From Chthonomonas sp. UBA1950 (GTDB lineage Bacteria > Armatimonadota > Fimbriimonadia > Fimbriimonadales > Fimbriimonadaceae): a stretch of DNA of 64,000 nt. Shown piece after piece: positions 47,078-54,773 of the stretch (positions are counted from its first letter, which is position 1; the number at the start of each line of letters is the position of its first letter). The notes beneath the pieces were generated by a model that was not told where the DNA came from, made no database searches, and saw only the letters and a list, made by a program, of their open reading frames with translations. Position numbers and translations under genes: made by a program. The DNA lies in NCBI GenBank assembly GCA_002336105.1, contig DDEQ01000004.1, positions 42,067 to 106,066 on the forward strand. The letters are read 5' to 3'.

Positions 47078-48078
47078 GTGATTACGACTATCACCTCCCC
47101 GAAGAACTGATCGCCCAGGAACCGCTAGACGACCGAGCTTCGGCGAAGCTTCTTCATCTCGACAAGGCAACAGGTCAGGTTCATCATCGTCAATTCAGAG
47201 ACATCCTTGGCATCTTGCAGCCAGGTGATCTGCTTGTGATGAATGACACAAGAGTCACGGCTCGAAGACTGTTTGGCAAAAAACCTTCCGGTAGTGACGT
47301 CGAAGCTCTGCTCTTGCACCAAGTTGGGCTAAACGACTATATCGCGATGGTTAAGCCAGGGCGGAGGCTGAAAGTTGGCGCTGAGATCGACTTTGGCACC
47401 GGGCTTCGAGCTGAGGTCCTCGAAGAAAGAACCGAGGGACTCAGACTGCTTAGGTTTGATTCAGCGACCGACCTTCGAGAGCGCATATCGATGGAAGGCG
47501 AGGTCCCATTGCCACCTTACATCCATACTCGGCTGACCGACCCTGAAAGGTATCAGACAGTGTATGCCTCTGAACCCGGGAGCGCAGCCGCTCCAACTGC
47601 TGGCCTTCACTTTACAGGAGACTTGCTTAGCCAACTTGAGCACCTAGGCGTTCAGCGTGCCACCGTCACCCTGGATGTTTCAATCGACACATTTCGCCCC
47701 GTTCAAGTTGAAAACCTAGACGAACACGTTATGCACGGGGAAACCTGTACCATTGGCATGGAAACGGCTGAAAAAATCCGCAACTGCAGAGGGAGAATCA
47801 TCGCAGTTGGCACAACCACCGTAAGAACACTAGAGACATTTGCCGTCGGACCTGGAGAGGTTCGCACGGGCTCTGGCACATCCAAACTATTCATCAGACC
47901 AGGGTATGAGTTTAGGGTAGTTACCGGTATGTTTACCAACTTCCACATGCCTCGCACAACGATGTTACTGATGCTATCTGCGCTTGTTGGTAAACACCAT
48001 CTCTTTCATGCTTATGAAAGCGCTGCACAAAATCGTTACCGGTTTTTGAGTTTTGGTGATTCGATGCTCATTTTATGA
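47065..48078 (+). CDS. queA: S-adenosylmethionine:tRNA ribosyltransferase-isomerase
   Basis: A 337-residue enzyme that transfers and isomerises the ribosyl moiety of SAM onto preQ1-modified tRNA in queuosine synthesis. Family blocks are complete: YDYHLPEELIAQEPL, MNDTRVTARRLFG, PLPPYIHTRL, AAPTAGLHFT, DVSIDTFRPV, TTTVRTLE and TNFHMPRTTMLLMLSAL. The start is TTG at 47065, inside the HAD gene end, indicating coupling. Tgt is not in the window. Confidence 0.94.
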   Translation: MDRLSDYDYHLPEELIAQEPLDDRASAKLLHLDKATGQVHHRQFRDILGILQPGDLLVMNDTRVTARRLFGKKPSGSDVEALLLHQVGLNDYIAMVKPGRRLKVGAEIDFGTGLRAEVLEERTEGLRLLRFDSATDLRERISMEGEVPLPPYIHTRLTDPERYQTVYASEPGSAAAPTAGLHFTGDLLSQLEHLGVQRATVTLDVSIDTFRPVQVENLDEHVMHGETCTIGMETAEKIRNCRGRIIAVGTTTVRTLETFAVGPGEVRTGSGTSKLFIRPGYEFRVVTGMFTNFHMPRTTMLLMLSALVGKHHLFHAYESAAQNRYRFLSFGDSMLIL

Positions 48079-48156
48079 GCTTAATGTCACCAAATTGCGT
48101 CAAATATCGTCGGAGCGAAGTAAAATCCGTGCGGATTTGCGAGGAGTCGTCAGCGA

Positions 48157-48678
48157 TTGAAAACGAGTAATTTTGATCCGTTAGCATATATAGAAAGTGC
48201 TTTTCTTGATCAGCCATCTGCGGCTGAGAAAGCAATTAATCAGTCAACAGAAGAATCTGATAAGGTGCCAAATACACCAAAGAAGTTTCGAAAAACAGTG
48301 ATGAGCGCTCCTCGCCCGCGAAGAGCATCAGCACCGTCAGCAACCGAGCCTGCAATTGATCCTGAAATTCAAGAAATCTGGAACACGCTTCCCAAGAATG
48401 TCGAGTTCCTCTGTAGTTTCTATGACGACTCCGTGACGGCGAACTATTATCGCGGTGAGTTCAGAGAGTCGCGAAAAGACTTGATTCGGCGTCTTCTCGA
48501 TCCAGAACTATCTCTTGAAGAAACTTCTCGATTGCTCGGCGTTTGCCCGGCTACGGTTCGACGTTATACAAACCGAGGTTGGTTAACCCATCATCGAACA
48601 AACGGCGGTCAGCGAAGGTTTCGACTCAGCGACATCGTTAAGTTTGTCGAGAAGCACGGACGATTTCCCGAAGAATAA
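48157..48678 (+). CDS. Helix-turn-helix protein, BldC/MerR-like C-terminal domain
   Basis: A 173-residue protein with a disordered, basic and Ser/Pro-rich N-terminal half (1-75). The C-terminal winged helix (about 115-170) reads LSLEETSRLLGVCPATVRRYTNRGWL, here in part, then GGQRRFRLSDIVKFVEKHG, a MerR/BldC-like pattern. TAAAAT (48121-48126) and GAGGAG (48141-48146) precede the TTG at 48157, so this gene has both a -10 box and a normal Shine-Dalgarno leader. Targets are unknown. Confidence 0.78.
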   Translation: MKTSNFDPLAYIESAFLDQPSAAEKAINQSTEESDKVPNTPKKFRKTVMSAPRPRRASAPSATEPAIDPEIQEIWNTLPKNVEFLCSFYDDSVTANYYRGEFRESRKDLIRRLLDPELSLEETSRLLGVCPATVRRYTNRGWLTHHRTNGGQRRFRLSDIVKFVEKHGRFPEE

Positions 48679-48686
48679 GGACGTGT

Positions 48687-50063
48687 TCAAGCGTGAATGG
48701 TGACGACGCGGTCAACCTTCACTCCTCTTTTTCGGCTCACTTGGCCCCCCGGCCAAGTGATTTCTATGTCAACTTTTCTGGACCATTCACCTAAACCAAA
48801 ATGAAGTCTCAAGTCATTTTGGTTCCCTTCTCCGGTCCCTGCTTCAACTTGGCGAGTTAGCGTCTTGTCCTTTAAGCGAATACGCGCCTGTGCACCAATC
48901 GCGCTTCGATTGATCTTCTTTCCGTCGCCAATAAGGTTGACCTCAAGCCAGTGACCTGTCTTCGAATTGTTTGAAAAGACTTTCCCAGCAGAACAAAGCC
49001 CAAGGTGACCCGTGTTCTGGAAATCGGAGAACGCCGCCTGATAGGTCGGTGGGAGCTTTTCCAATCCAGAGCCATCCGTTTTGTCTTCAAACGAAAAATT
49101 TCCGGCGTTGCGGTAGAGAACCGGAAAGTTCGGCTTATTGAACGAAGCTATTCCATAAACGGTTGTCAGATACAGGTCCAAGTTTCCGTCGTTATCGAAA
49201 TCTCCAGCGGCTGGCGAGGCGTAAGATTCCTGGTACCAAATACCGCAGGTTCCGAGGTCGTCAAATCGATATCCTCCTTGCTTCCCAAGATTCTTGAGGA
49301 ACCTCGACTTGGGTTGATCGCCTCTGGAATCAACGTGAGCAAAGTTGCCAGCGAATAAGTCGATCTCACCGTCGTTATTAAAATCGCCCCAAGCAGCTCC
49401 GATCGAGTGTCCACCATCAAATCCGGCTGAAGTCGCAAGCGCATTGTATGCAACGGCACCATCCGAAAAGACTCCTTTCCCATCGTTGATCCATAGCTGG
49501 TTGGGTTGGAGACGATAATTCGAGCAGTAGACGTCAAGAGATCCGTTTCTGTTGAAATCACAGGCAGTTACTCCTCGCGTTCGGTGCTCAGCTTGGGTCC
49601 ATGTCACCTCAAAGCTCTTTCCCCCGTGATTCATCACGATAAAACTTGGATAGGTGATTTGCTTATCCCAATCCTCAAATCCACCAATAAACAAGTCAAC
49701 GTATCCATCATTGTTAAAATCCCCCCAACATGCGCCCCTAGAATTAGCCGTAGGTATTTCGGGGAACGGAGCCTGCACAAACTTCAACCCCTTCTCGCTC
49801 TGATAGACCTTTCTCTGAGACCAGCTAAATAGATCAGGATAACCATCGTTGTCATAGTCTGCGGCGATCACCATCCCGACTCCTTCCTGGATTTTTTCAA
49901 ACTTCTGGCCTTTGACGTTGCGATAGACAACCCCGCCTGCGATCAGGTCAGTCCAGCCATCACCATCCAGATCGATCCAGCATGCCTGGTCGTTGCCTAC
50001 TGCCTGACCAAAATCTGAATACAATGGATTAACCGTAAGGGCAAAAACGAGGGGGACAAACAT
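48687..50063 (-). CDS. Exported FG-GAP/VCBS repeat protein with ASPIC/UnbV C-terminus
   Basis: A 458-residue protein with a short signal peptide (MFVPLVFALTVNPLYS). At least six FG-GAP-like calcium-binding repeats of the form DxDxDG or DFNxDG follow (DLDGDGWTD, DYDNDGYPD, DFNNDGYVD, DFNRNGSLD, DFNNDGEID, DFDNDGNLD). The C-terminal 80 residues (GAQARIRLKDKTLTRQVEAG, VDIEITWPGGQ) match ASPIC/UnbV. It is a CRTAC1-type beta-propeller, probably cell-surface. The 3' end is 8 bp from the convergent HTH gene. Confidence 0.88.
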   Translation of the reverse strand: MFVPLVFALTVNPLYSDFGQAVGNDQACWIDLDGDGWTDLIAGGVVYRNVKGQKFEKIQEGVGMVIAADYDNDGYPDLFSWSQRKVYQSEKGLKFVQAPFPEIPTANSRGACWGDFNNDGYVDLFIGGFEDWDKQITYPSFIVMNHGGKSFEVTWTQAEHRTRGVTACDFNRNGSLDVYCSNYRLQPNQLWINDGKGVFSDGAVAYNALATSAGFDGGHSIGAAWGDFNNDGEIDLFAGNFAHVDSRGDQPKSRFLKNLGKQGGYRFDDLGTCGIWYQESYASPAAGDFDNDGNLDLYLTTVYGIASFNKPNFPVLYRNAGNFSFEDKTDGSGLEKLPPTYQAAFSDFQNTGHLGLCSAGKVFSNNSKTGHWLEVNLIGDGKKINRSAIGAQARIRLKDKTLTRQVEAGTGEGNQNDLRLHFGLGEWSRKVDIEITWPGGQVSRKRGVKVDRVVTIHA

Positions 50064-50098
50064 CGGATCACATTCTTCCTTAGCTAATTACTAACCAA

Positions 50099-50104
50099 TA
50101 TAAT
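50099..50104 (+). promoter_or_regulatory. -10 box, leaderless
   Basis: A consensus TATAAT ends 6 nt before the ATG at 50111, placing the expected transcription start on the A of the ATG. Confidence 0.6.
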
Positions 50105-50110
50105 AACGCC

Positions 50111-50368
50111 ATGCTTGGTTGGCTGGTCTGTTTAGTCTTCGTGAATGCGTTCACCTTGCTGCTCAAATCAATGATGTACATCTGTTGGACAATTCGCTCC
50201 AGATACAAAATGCTGTACTTTGTGCATCGAAAAGATATCTATCTGACTAAAGCCGAGAACGCGGCTGACACAGCAACTTTTCTAATTAAGTGGATTCGCC
50301 CGACCGCTTTGGTTCTCATAAACTGCTTCATGAGCTATACGTTAATGCTGACCATCGGCCAAAACTAA
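50111..50368 (+). CDS. Small membrane protein, 85 residues
   Basis: The protein has two predicted membrane helices (about 3-25 and 58-80) joined by a basic loop (RSRYKMLYFVHRKDIYLTKAE). It has its own consensus -10 box and a terminator, so it is a monocistronic unit. No family is recognised; function is unknown. Confidence 0.6.
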   Translation: MLGWLVCLVFVNAFTLLLKSMMYICWTIRSRYKMLYFVHRKDIYLTKAENAADTATFLIKWIRPTALVLINCFMSYTLMLTIGQN

Positions 50369-50376
50369 CAAACAAG

Positions 50377-50412
50377 AACACCCTGCTAGATTGAGCATTC
50401 CAGCAGGGTGTT
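50377..50412. terminator. Bidirectional terminator-like hairpin
   Basis: A perfect 11-bp stem, AACACCCTGCT (50377-50387) with AGCAGGGTGTT (50402-50412), lies between the convergent small genes. T-rich sequence follows on the minus strand (TCTTGTTTGTT). Confidence 0.75.
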
Positions 50413-50432
50413 TCGGACGCAAGCGTCTGAGA

Positions 50433-50693
50433 TTACACGAGTTCAAAACGTGAATCTTCGCGTCGGAACCAGACGAAGCTGCCAACAGGCTTGTTCGTTC
50501 TGGATTGGATCGTGCAACTGAAAAGAGATCCTTCAGCAACCACTTCCAAATCGACTTCGGATGAGGTGACAACCTCTCCGAGTAAGATTCCAGGCTCATC
50601 CTCGAGCATTTTAGCAACCAGATGGTCGCGCATTAGGTCAGGCAACACCTCTTCTAGAGGCATCGTAGTAACGAATTTTTCTTTAGTTAACAA
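50433..50693 (-). CDS. Small protein of unknown function, 86 residues
   Basis: An acidic soluble protein. TTG at 50693 is chosen because GGGAGGT sits 7 nt upstream; a GTG at 50708 would overlap that ribosome site. The sequence has a helical N-terminal half (PLEEVLPDLMRDHLVAKMLEDEPG) and a beta C-terminal half (VDLEVVAEGSLFSCTIQSRT, SFVWFRRED). I recognise no domain. The leader contains a short ORF and competing stems over its Shine-Dalgarno site, suggesting control at translation. Confidence 0.6.
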   Translation of the reverse strand: MLTKEKFVTTMPLEEVLPDLMRDHLVAKMLEDEPGILLGEVVTSSEVDLEVVAEGSLFSCTIQSRTNKPVGSFVWFRREDSRFELV

Positions 50694-50738
50694 TGCGGTA
50701 CCTCCCACATCGGGGATGACGTGCCGCGCGAGCCCTGC

Positions 50739-50786
50739 TCAGTGGGCGCGAGCGGAGGTGACGAGAATATTTGATGGGTAGTTCAT
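50739..50786 (-). CDS. 15-codon leader ORF with strong Shine-Dalgarno site
   Basis: MNYPSNILVTSARAH, starting at ATG 50786, has GGAGGTG about 7 nt upstream and ends in TGA 46 bp before the TTG of the next gene. Its codons 10-12 contain CACCTCCG, which can pair with its own ribosome site (8 bp) or with the ribosome site of the downstream gene (6 bp). It is likely a leader peptide of an attenuation device; a free micro-protein is the alternative. Confidence 0.5.
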   Translation of the reverse strand: MNYPSNILVTSARAH

Positions 50787-50812
50787 GTCAAACACCTCCG
50801 TTAATTTCGGAG
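50753..50812 (-). promoter_or_regulatory. Competing stems in the leader of the 86-residue gene
   Basis: On the + strand CGGAGGTG (50753-50760) is the inverted copy of CACCTCCG (50793-50800). A second stem, CTCCG (50796-50800) with CGGAG (50808-50812), shares the same arm. In the RNA these choose whether the leader ORF ribosome site is free. ACCTCC at 50700-50705 also matches GGAGGT at 50754-50759. Confidence 0.5.
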
Positions 50813-50898
50813 CAAAGAGATTGTGACAGCTAGGTTTCGATTACTGGGTCATTCGACCCACACCTAGCAAAACGACTGAAACGTGAAAATGTTTAGTT

Positions 50899-51501
50899 TC
50901 AGCTAGAATGCGGCAAAAGTTCGATCTGCGTATCCATTCGCTGATTGATTTGTTGCTCTTGGCGGACAATCCCGACCCCCTTTTGAAGCCAAGTGTCAAT
51001 TTGTATGGTCCGCTTCGGCACTGAGTCAATGGTCAATATCAGAGTCGAGTGCATCGTATTCACCTTGCCGCTGACGAGGTCAAGTTTTTCTTCGACCACC
51101 TGAAGTTGCGTCGACGCAGGATACGTGATACCAGCAACTTCAACATCGCCCTGCCAGGAGTTATAGGCATTAACTTCCTGCGTTCGAGCAATAGTAACCG
51201 GCGTCTTAAAGCGGGAATTGACGACCATATCTGAGATCAAGCGATCATTCACCCAAGCCAGCCGGGTCACACCGGTTGGGCTAGCGAGTTCGACTCCCTC
51301 CGTTCCGCCGATGGGTACATGACGGGTTACTCGAACTCGTTCGATACTCTTGTTAAGCCCTTTGCGGATCGAATAATCCCAGGTTTTGCCTAATGGCATG
51401 GGGAGCCACTCATTACTTGACCGGCATCCAACTAACAGAAGAGCAACGCCGACAAGAGAGCAAAATTTACGACTGATCTGCGAACTGTAGTTGACGGCCA
51501 T
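50899..51501 (-). CDS. Lipoprotein of unknown function
   Basis: A 200-residue protein with a signal peptide and lipobox LLVGC (Cys about 26). The mature domain starts SSNEWLPMPLGKTWDYSI, a pattern seen in small surface beta-sandwich lipoproteins, and ends IQIDTWLQKGVGIVRQEQQIN. GAGGAAGG precedes the ATG, a good ribosome site. It is 24 bp downstream of the response regulator gene on the same strand. Confidence 0.72.
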   Translation of the reverse strand: MAVNYSSQISRKFCSLVGVALLLVGCRSSNEWLPMPLGKTWDYSIRKGLNKSIERVRVTRHVPIGGTEGVELASPTGVTRLAWVNDRLISDMVVNSRFKTPVTIARTQEVNAYNSWQGDVEVAGITYPASTQLQVVEEKLDLVSGKVNTMHSTLILTIDSVPKRTIQIDTWLQKGVGIVRQEQQINQRMDTQIELLPHSS

Positions 51502-51525
51502 CCTTCCTCGATGGTAAGGATACGT

Positions 51526-51954
51526 TCAAAGACAGCAATAATCGAGTGCCATCCGCACAACATGAATGAACTCGTCAAAATCGACACACTTTCTGAGATA
51601 AGAATTCGCGCCTGCCATCACAGCTTTCGAGACATCACTCCGTTCATCCGAGGTGCTTAAGACTATGACCGGAAGCGATCCAAGACGTGGGTTCACTCTT
51701 ATTCGCTCAATGGTTTCGATTCCACCCATTCGTGGCATCTTCAGATCGACAATAACGAGTGAGGGTAGTTCTTCAGCCGCATGGAGGGCTTCGAGAAGAG
51801 CGTAACCATCTCGATATATTGACAGCCCAACTCGATGACCCGAGCGCTTCACAGCGGTTCTCAACAACAAGTCGTCATTAGGGTCATCTTCAGCTACGAA
51901 GATAGATTGAACTACACCAGAGTCCACCTTAATAGGATAGGACCTCTTGTACAA
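51526..51954 (-). CDS. Single-domain response regulator
   Basis: A 142-residue Rcp1-like receiver. The acidic pair is in FVAEDDPNDD, the phosphorylated Asp70 in LVIVDLKMPRMGG, the Ser/Thr switch in VLSTSD, and Lys in SYLRKCVDFDEF. It has no output domain, so it probably acts in phosphorelay or by protein contact. No histidine kinase is adjacent; the PhoR-like kinase in this window is 8 kb away. It is possibly co-transcribed with the lipoprotein gene. Confidence 0.87.
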   Translation of the reverse strand: MYKRSYPIKVDSGVVQSIFVAEDDPNDDLLLRTAVKRSGHRVGLSIYRDGYALLEALHAAEELPSLVIVDLKMPRMGGIETIERIRVNPRLGSLPVIVLSTSDERSDVSKAVMAGANSYLRKCVDFDEFIHVVRMALDYCCL

Positions 51955-52413
51955 CTACGCAAGACAATTGATTGCTCATTCATGAACAAGAACATCTCAC
52001 TTGGTACTAGAAAAAGCCAAGTGAGACATTTCACTTGCTCATGAAAGTTTGCCTGTCTATACGTTTAGAAGACATTAACTATAGCGCCTGCTCTTAGTGT
52101 AGTTCACTTCTTTTTTTGAACCATACATACCAAAAGGGTGGGAATTCTGATTCAAATTCAAATGGAGGATGCCTGAGCAAGAGACAACCATAGACTGCTT
52201 CTCATCACTTCCAGTAACGATCGCTCCGGCCAGGCATCGCAAACTAAACCTAAGGTTTCGGCTGTATATAAGCAGTAATGCCAGCAGAGTAAAGCAACTA
52301 CTTTTACGCCAAAAAATGCCCGACGAGACTGACACACCCATCCGTTTAGTTAATAGCTTCTTAGCTCCAGATTATTCATGAGATATTCCCGGCGCTAATC
52401 AGCCACACTTGAT
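51955..52413. other. Intergenic region between response regulator and GH31
   Basis: This 459-bp region holds a long inverted repeat (51979-52045, listed separately). A 70-codon open frame starts at 52169, but its GGAGG abuts the ATG directly and the translation shows no recognisable features, so I do not call a gene. Confidence 0.5.
51979..52045. repeat. Long imperfect inverted repeat
   Basis: The inner arms TCTCACTTGG (51995-52004) and CCAAGTGAGA (52017-52026) are perfect. Outer arms TTCATGA (51979-51985) with TCATGAA (52039-52045), and CAAG with CTTG, extend the stem. There is no T-run on either side, so it is not an obvious terminator. It could be a regulatory hairpin of the response-regulator leader or a small mobile repeat. 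Confidence 0.6.
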
Positions 52414-54753
52414 ATGCTGATGTACTTTTCAAAGTTTCCTCACCCGGCGAATTTCACCTTTGCTACATCGCTCAAACCGTCAGGTGAGCAAATTGAGATT
52501 GGAGGCAAGGAATTTGGCCTTTCGATCACATCGCACGAAGGCGACATCTATCGCATTGCCGTGACCAGCGAGTTGCTCTGGTCTGAAAATCAGTGCCTCG
52601 TTTCGCTCAACACCCCCCCAGAAGGTGGAAAGGACAGAGTAAAAGCGCACGGTGCCTTTCACTTGGCTGTCTACGGCAAAGGCAACCATAAGCTAGCCTC
52701 AGCTCCTTCGATCGGCTCTTTCGGCGTTAGTGGCAAAGCTCACCTCTTCGCGTTTCAGTTCCCGGAGGAAGCCCGATTTTACGGTATGGGTGAAAAATGC
52801 TTTGGCGAAGTTGAGCTAAGTGCAAAGCGTTCCAAGTTCTATAACACCGACGTGTGGGGAGACTTCCACTTGGCGCAAGTGGAAGAGCACCCAATCGACC
52901 CATCGTATTTTTCAACTCCATACGTCGTCGCAAAAGTCGGAAGCGAATACGTAGGGTTCTTGCTCGATAACCCCTATCCAAGTTTCATTCAGACGCCTGG
53001 CGTCGATGACGGGAATCCAGCAGTCGAGCCTAGACACTATGATCGCAATCTGTATATCGGTAGCGATGATGGTCAGCCGGTTCTGTGGGTGATCTATGGA
53101 CCGTCCTTGGCAGACGTCACGCGAAAACTCCAAACGCTCGTTGGCAAAGTGCCAACCCCGCCGATTTGGTCGCTTGGCTATCAACAATCGAAATGGGGCT
53201 ACATGGGGCACGACGACATCGTCCGTGTAGATGAAAAGCTCGCAGAAAATCAGATTCCGTGCGACGGAATTTGGATGGACCTTGAGCACATGGACGGCTA
53301 CCGTATTTTCACTGTCGGGCCTACCGCGTTTCCAGAAGGTCCGCAGACAACGGCAGCGATCGTTGGGCGAAACCAGAGAAGAATTGTTCCAATTCTTGAT
53401 CCAGGCGTGAAGTTCGAAAAGGGGTTCTCTGTCTACGAAGATGGCAGTGCGAAGAAGGTTTTCTGCCAAAACCGCGAGGGTTCAGAATATGTAGGCATCG
53501 TTTGGCCAGGACGGACCGTCTTTCCCGACTTTTCGAAGCAAACAACCCGTGATTGGTGGTCGGACTATGTCGTCGGCTTCCGTGAGCTGGGATACGGCAG
53601 CACTTGGGTCGATATGAATGACCCAAGCACAGGATCGGTCGATCCATCCGGGATGTTATTCCAAGATGGCAAGGAAGTCCACGGAGCCTATCACAACCAA
53701 TACGCGCTAGGCATGCAGATGGCAACCCACCAGGGGTTCTTGAAGTACGCCCCGAATGAACGCCCCTTTATGCTCACAAGAAGCGGCTTTACGGGGTCAA
53801 GTCGCTTTGCCGCAGTTTGGACCGGCGACAACGTGTCCAACCGATTCCACCTTAAGTTGAGCATTCCAACCGCTATTGGAATGTCCATCTCCGGTATGCC
53901 GTTTTGCGGTCCAGACCTCGGCGGGTTTGGCGGAGACTGTTCGGAAGAACTGATGATCGACTGGGTGAAAACAGATTTCCTTTTCCCAGTTTTCCGAAAC
54001 CACTCTCACAAAGACTCGACACCACAAGAGCCGTTCGCCTACTCACAAAAAGGCATGAAAACAATTCGAAGGTTTATCCGCCTTCGATACAAACTTATGC
54101 CTTACCTGTACAACCTGTTCATCAATCAGGAAGAGCAGGGTGACCCCATCCTAAGACCCCTCTTCTATGAATTCAACGAGGACGGACTTGACACGATAAC
54201 TGACCAGTTCATGATCGGGGCATCCATTCTGCAAGCACCTTTCGTGGAAGGAAAAGGAAAGACTCGAGAAGTTCGTCTGCCAGGTCTAGAAGCATGGTAT
54301 GACGCCCAAGACGGTAAATGGGTCGAGCCCGGCATCATCGAGGTTAAAAAGTCAAAGGACTCGACTCCTTTGTACATCCGAGCAGGAAGCCTCCTTCCAA
54401 CGCAAGCGGGAACACCAGTCGACAACACAAAGGAACTTAACAAAGTCCACATTCATGTGTTTGTTCCACCTGCTTGGAACGGTGAGCAAACCCTCGTTTA
54501 CCGGGCAGATGACGGCATTAGCTTTGACTATCAAACTGGCGCGCGAAGCGAACTCGAAGTCTGCATGACAGTTGCCGAAGGTGATGTTGTGATCGCTTCA
54601 AATCAGGTCTCTGATGGTTTTGGGGCGATTGAACCTAAGTTCGTCTTTCACGGCACGCCAAAATCCATTCGGATTAATGGGGCGGTCCCGGAACTCAAAA
54701 CCGGTCACGTTGTACTTGCTGGCGATCGACTAAAAGTATCTATCGCGCAGTAA
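52414..54753 (+). CDS. Glycoside hydrolase family 31 (alpha-glucosidase type)
   Basis: A 779-residue enzyme. An N-terminal beta-sandwich contains RFYGMGEKCFG. The catalytic barrel begins PPIWSLGYQQSKWGYM. The nucleophile Asp is in STWVDMNDPS (the usual WxDMNEP with Asp for Glu), and the acid/base Asp in AVWTGDNVS. No signal peptide is present, so it is probably cytoplasmic, hydrolysing alpha-glucosides or alpha-xylosides. The likely start is the ATG at 52414, or 52420. Confidence 0.9.
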   Translation: MLMYFSKFPHPANFTFATSLKPSGEQIEIGGKEFGLSITSHEGDIYRIAVTSELLWSENQCLVSLNTPPEGGKDRVKAHGAFHLAVYGKGNHKLASAPSIGSFGVSGKAHLFAFQFPEEARFYGMGEKCFGEVELSAKRSKFYNTDVWGDFHLAQVEEHPIDPSYFSTPYVVAKVGSEYVGFLLDNPYPSFIQTPGVDDGNPAVEPRHYDRNLYIGSDDGQPVLWVIYGPSLADVTRKLQTLVGKVPTPPIWSLGYQQSKWGYMGHDDIVRVDEKLAENQIPCDGIWMDLEHMDGYRIFTVGPTAFPEGPQTTAAIVGRNQRRIVPILDPGVKFEKGFSVYEDGSAKKVFCQNREGSEYVGIVWPGRTVFPDFSKQTTRDWWSDYVVGFRELGYGSTWVDMNDPSTGSVDPSGMLFQDGKEVHGAYHNQYALGMQMATHQGFLKYAPNERPFMLTRSGFTGSSRFAAVWTGDNVSNRFHLKLSIPTAIGMSISGMPFCGPDLGGFGGDCSEELMIDWVKTDFLFPVFRNHSHKDSTPQEPFAYSQKGMKTIRRFIRLRYKLMPYLYNLFINQEEQGDPILRPLFYEFNEDGLDTITDQFMIGASILQAPFVEGKGKTREVRLPGLEAWYDAQDGKWVEPGIIEVKKSKDSTPLYIRAGSLLPTQAGTPVDNTKELNKVHIHVFVPPAWNGEQTLVYRADDGISFDYQTGARSELEVCMTVAEGDVVIASNQVSDGFGAIEPKFVFHGTPKSIRINGAVPELKTGHVVLAGDRLKVSIAQ

Positions 54754-54761
54754 GTCTCGGC

Positions 54762-54767
54762 TAAACT
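54762..54767 (+). promoter_or_regulatory. -10 box of the DUF58 gene, leaderless
   Basis: TAAACT predicts transcription from 54774, the G of the first GTG start codon. Confidence 0.5.
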
Positions 54768-54773
54768 AGGCCA

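Noticed and set aside
52169..52381. A 70-codon open frame with GGAGG before its ATG
   Set aside because: The ribosome site abuts the start codon with no spacing, and the translation has no hydrophobic core, motif or recognisable family.
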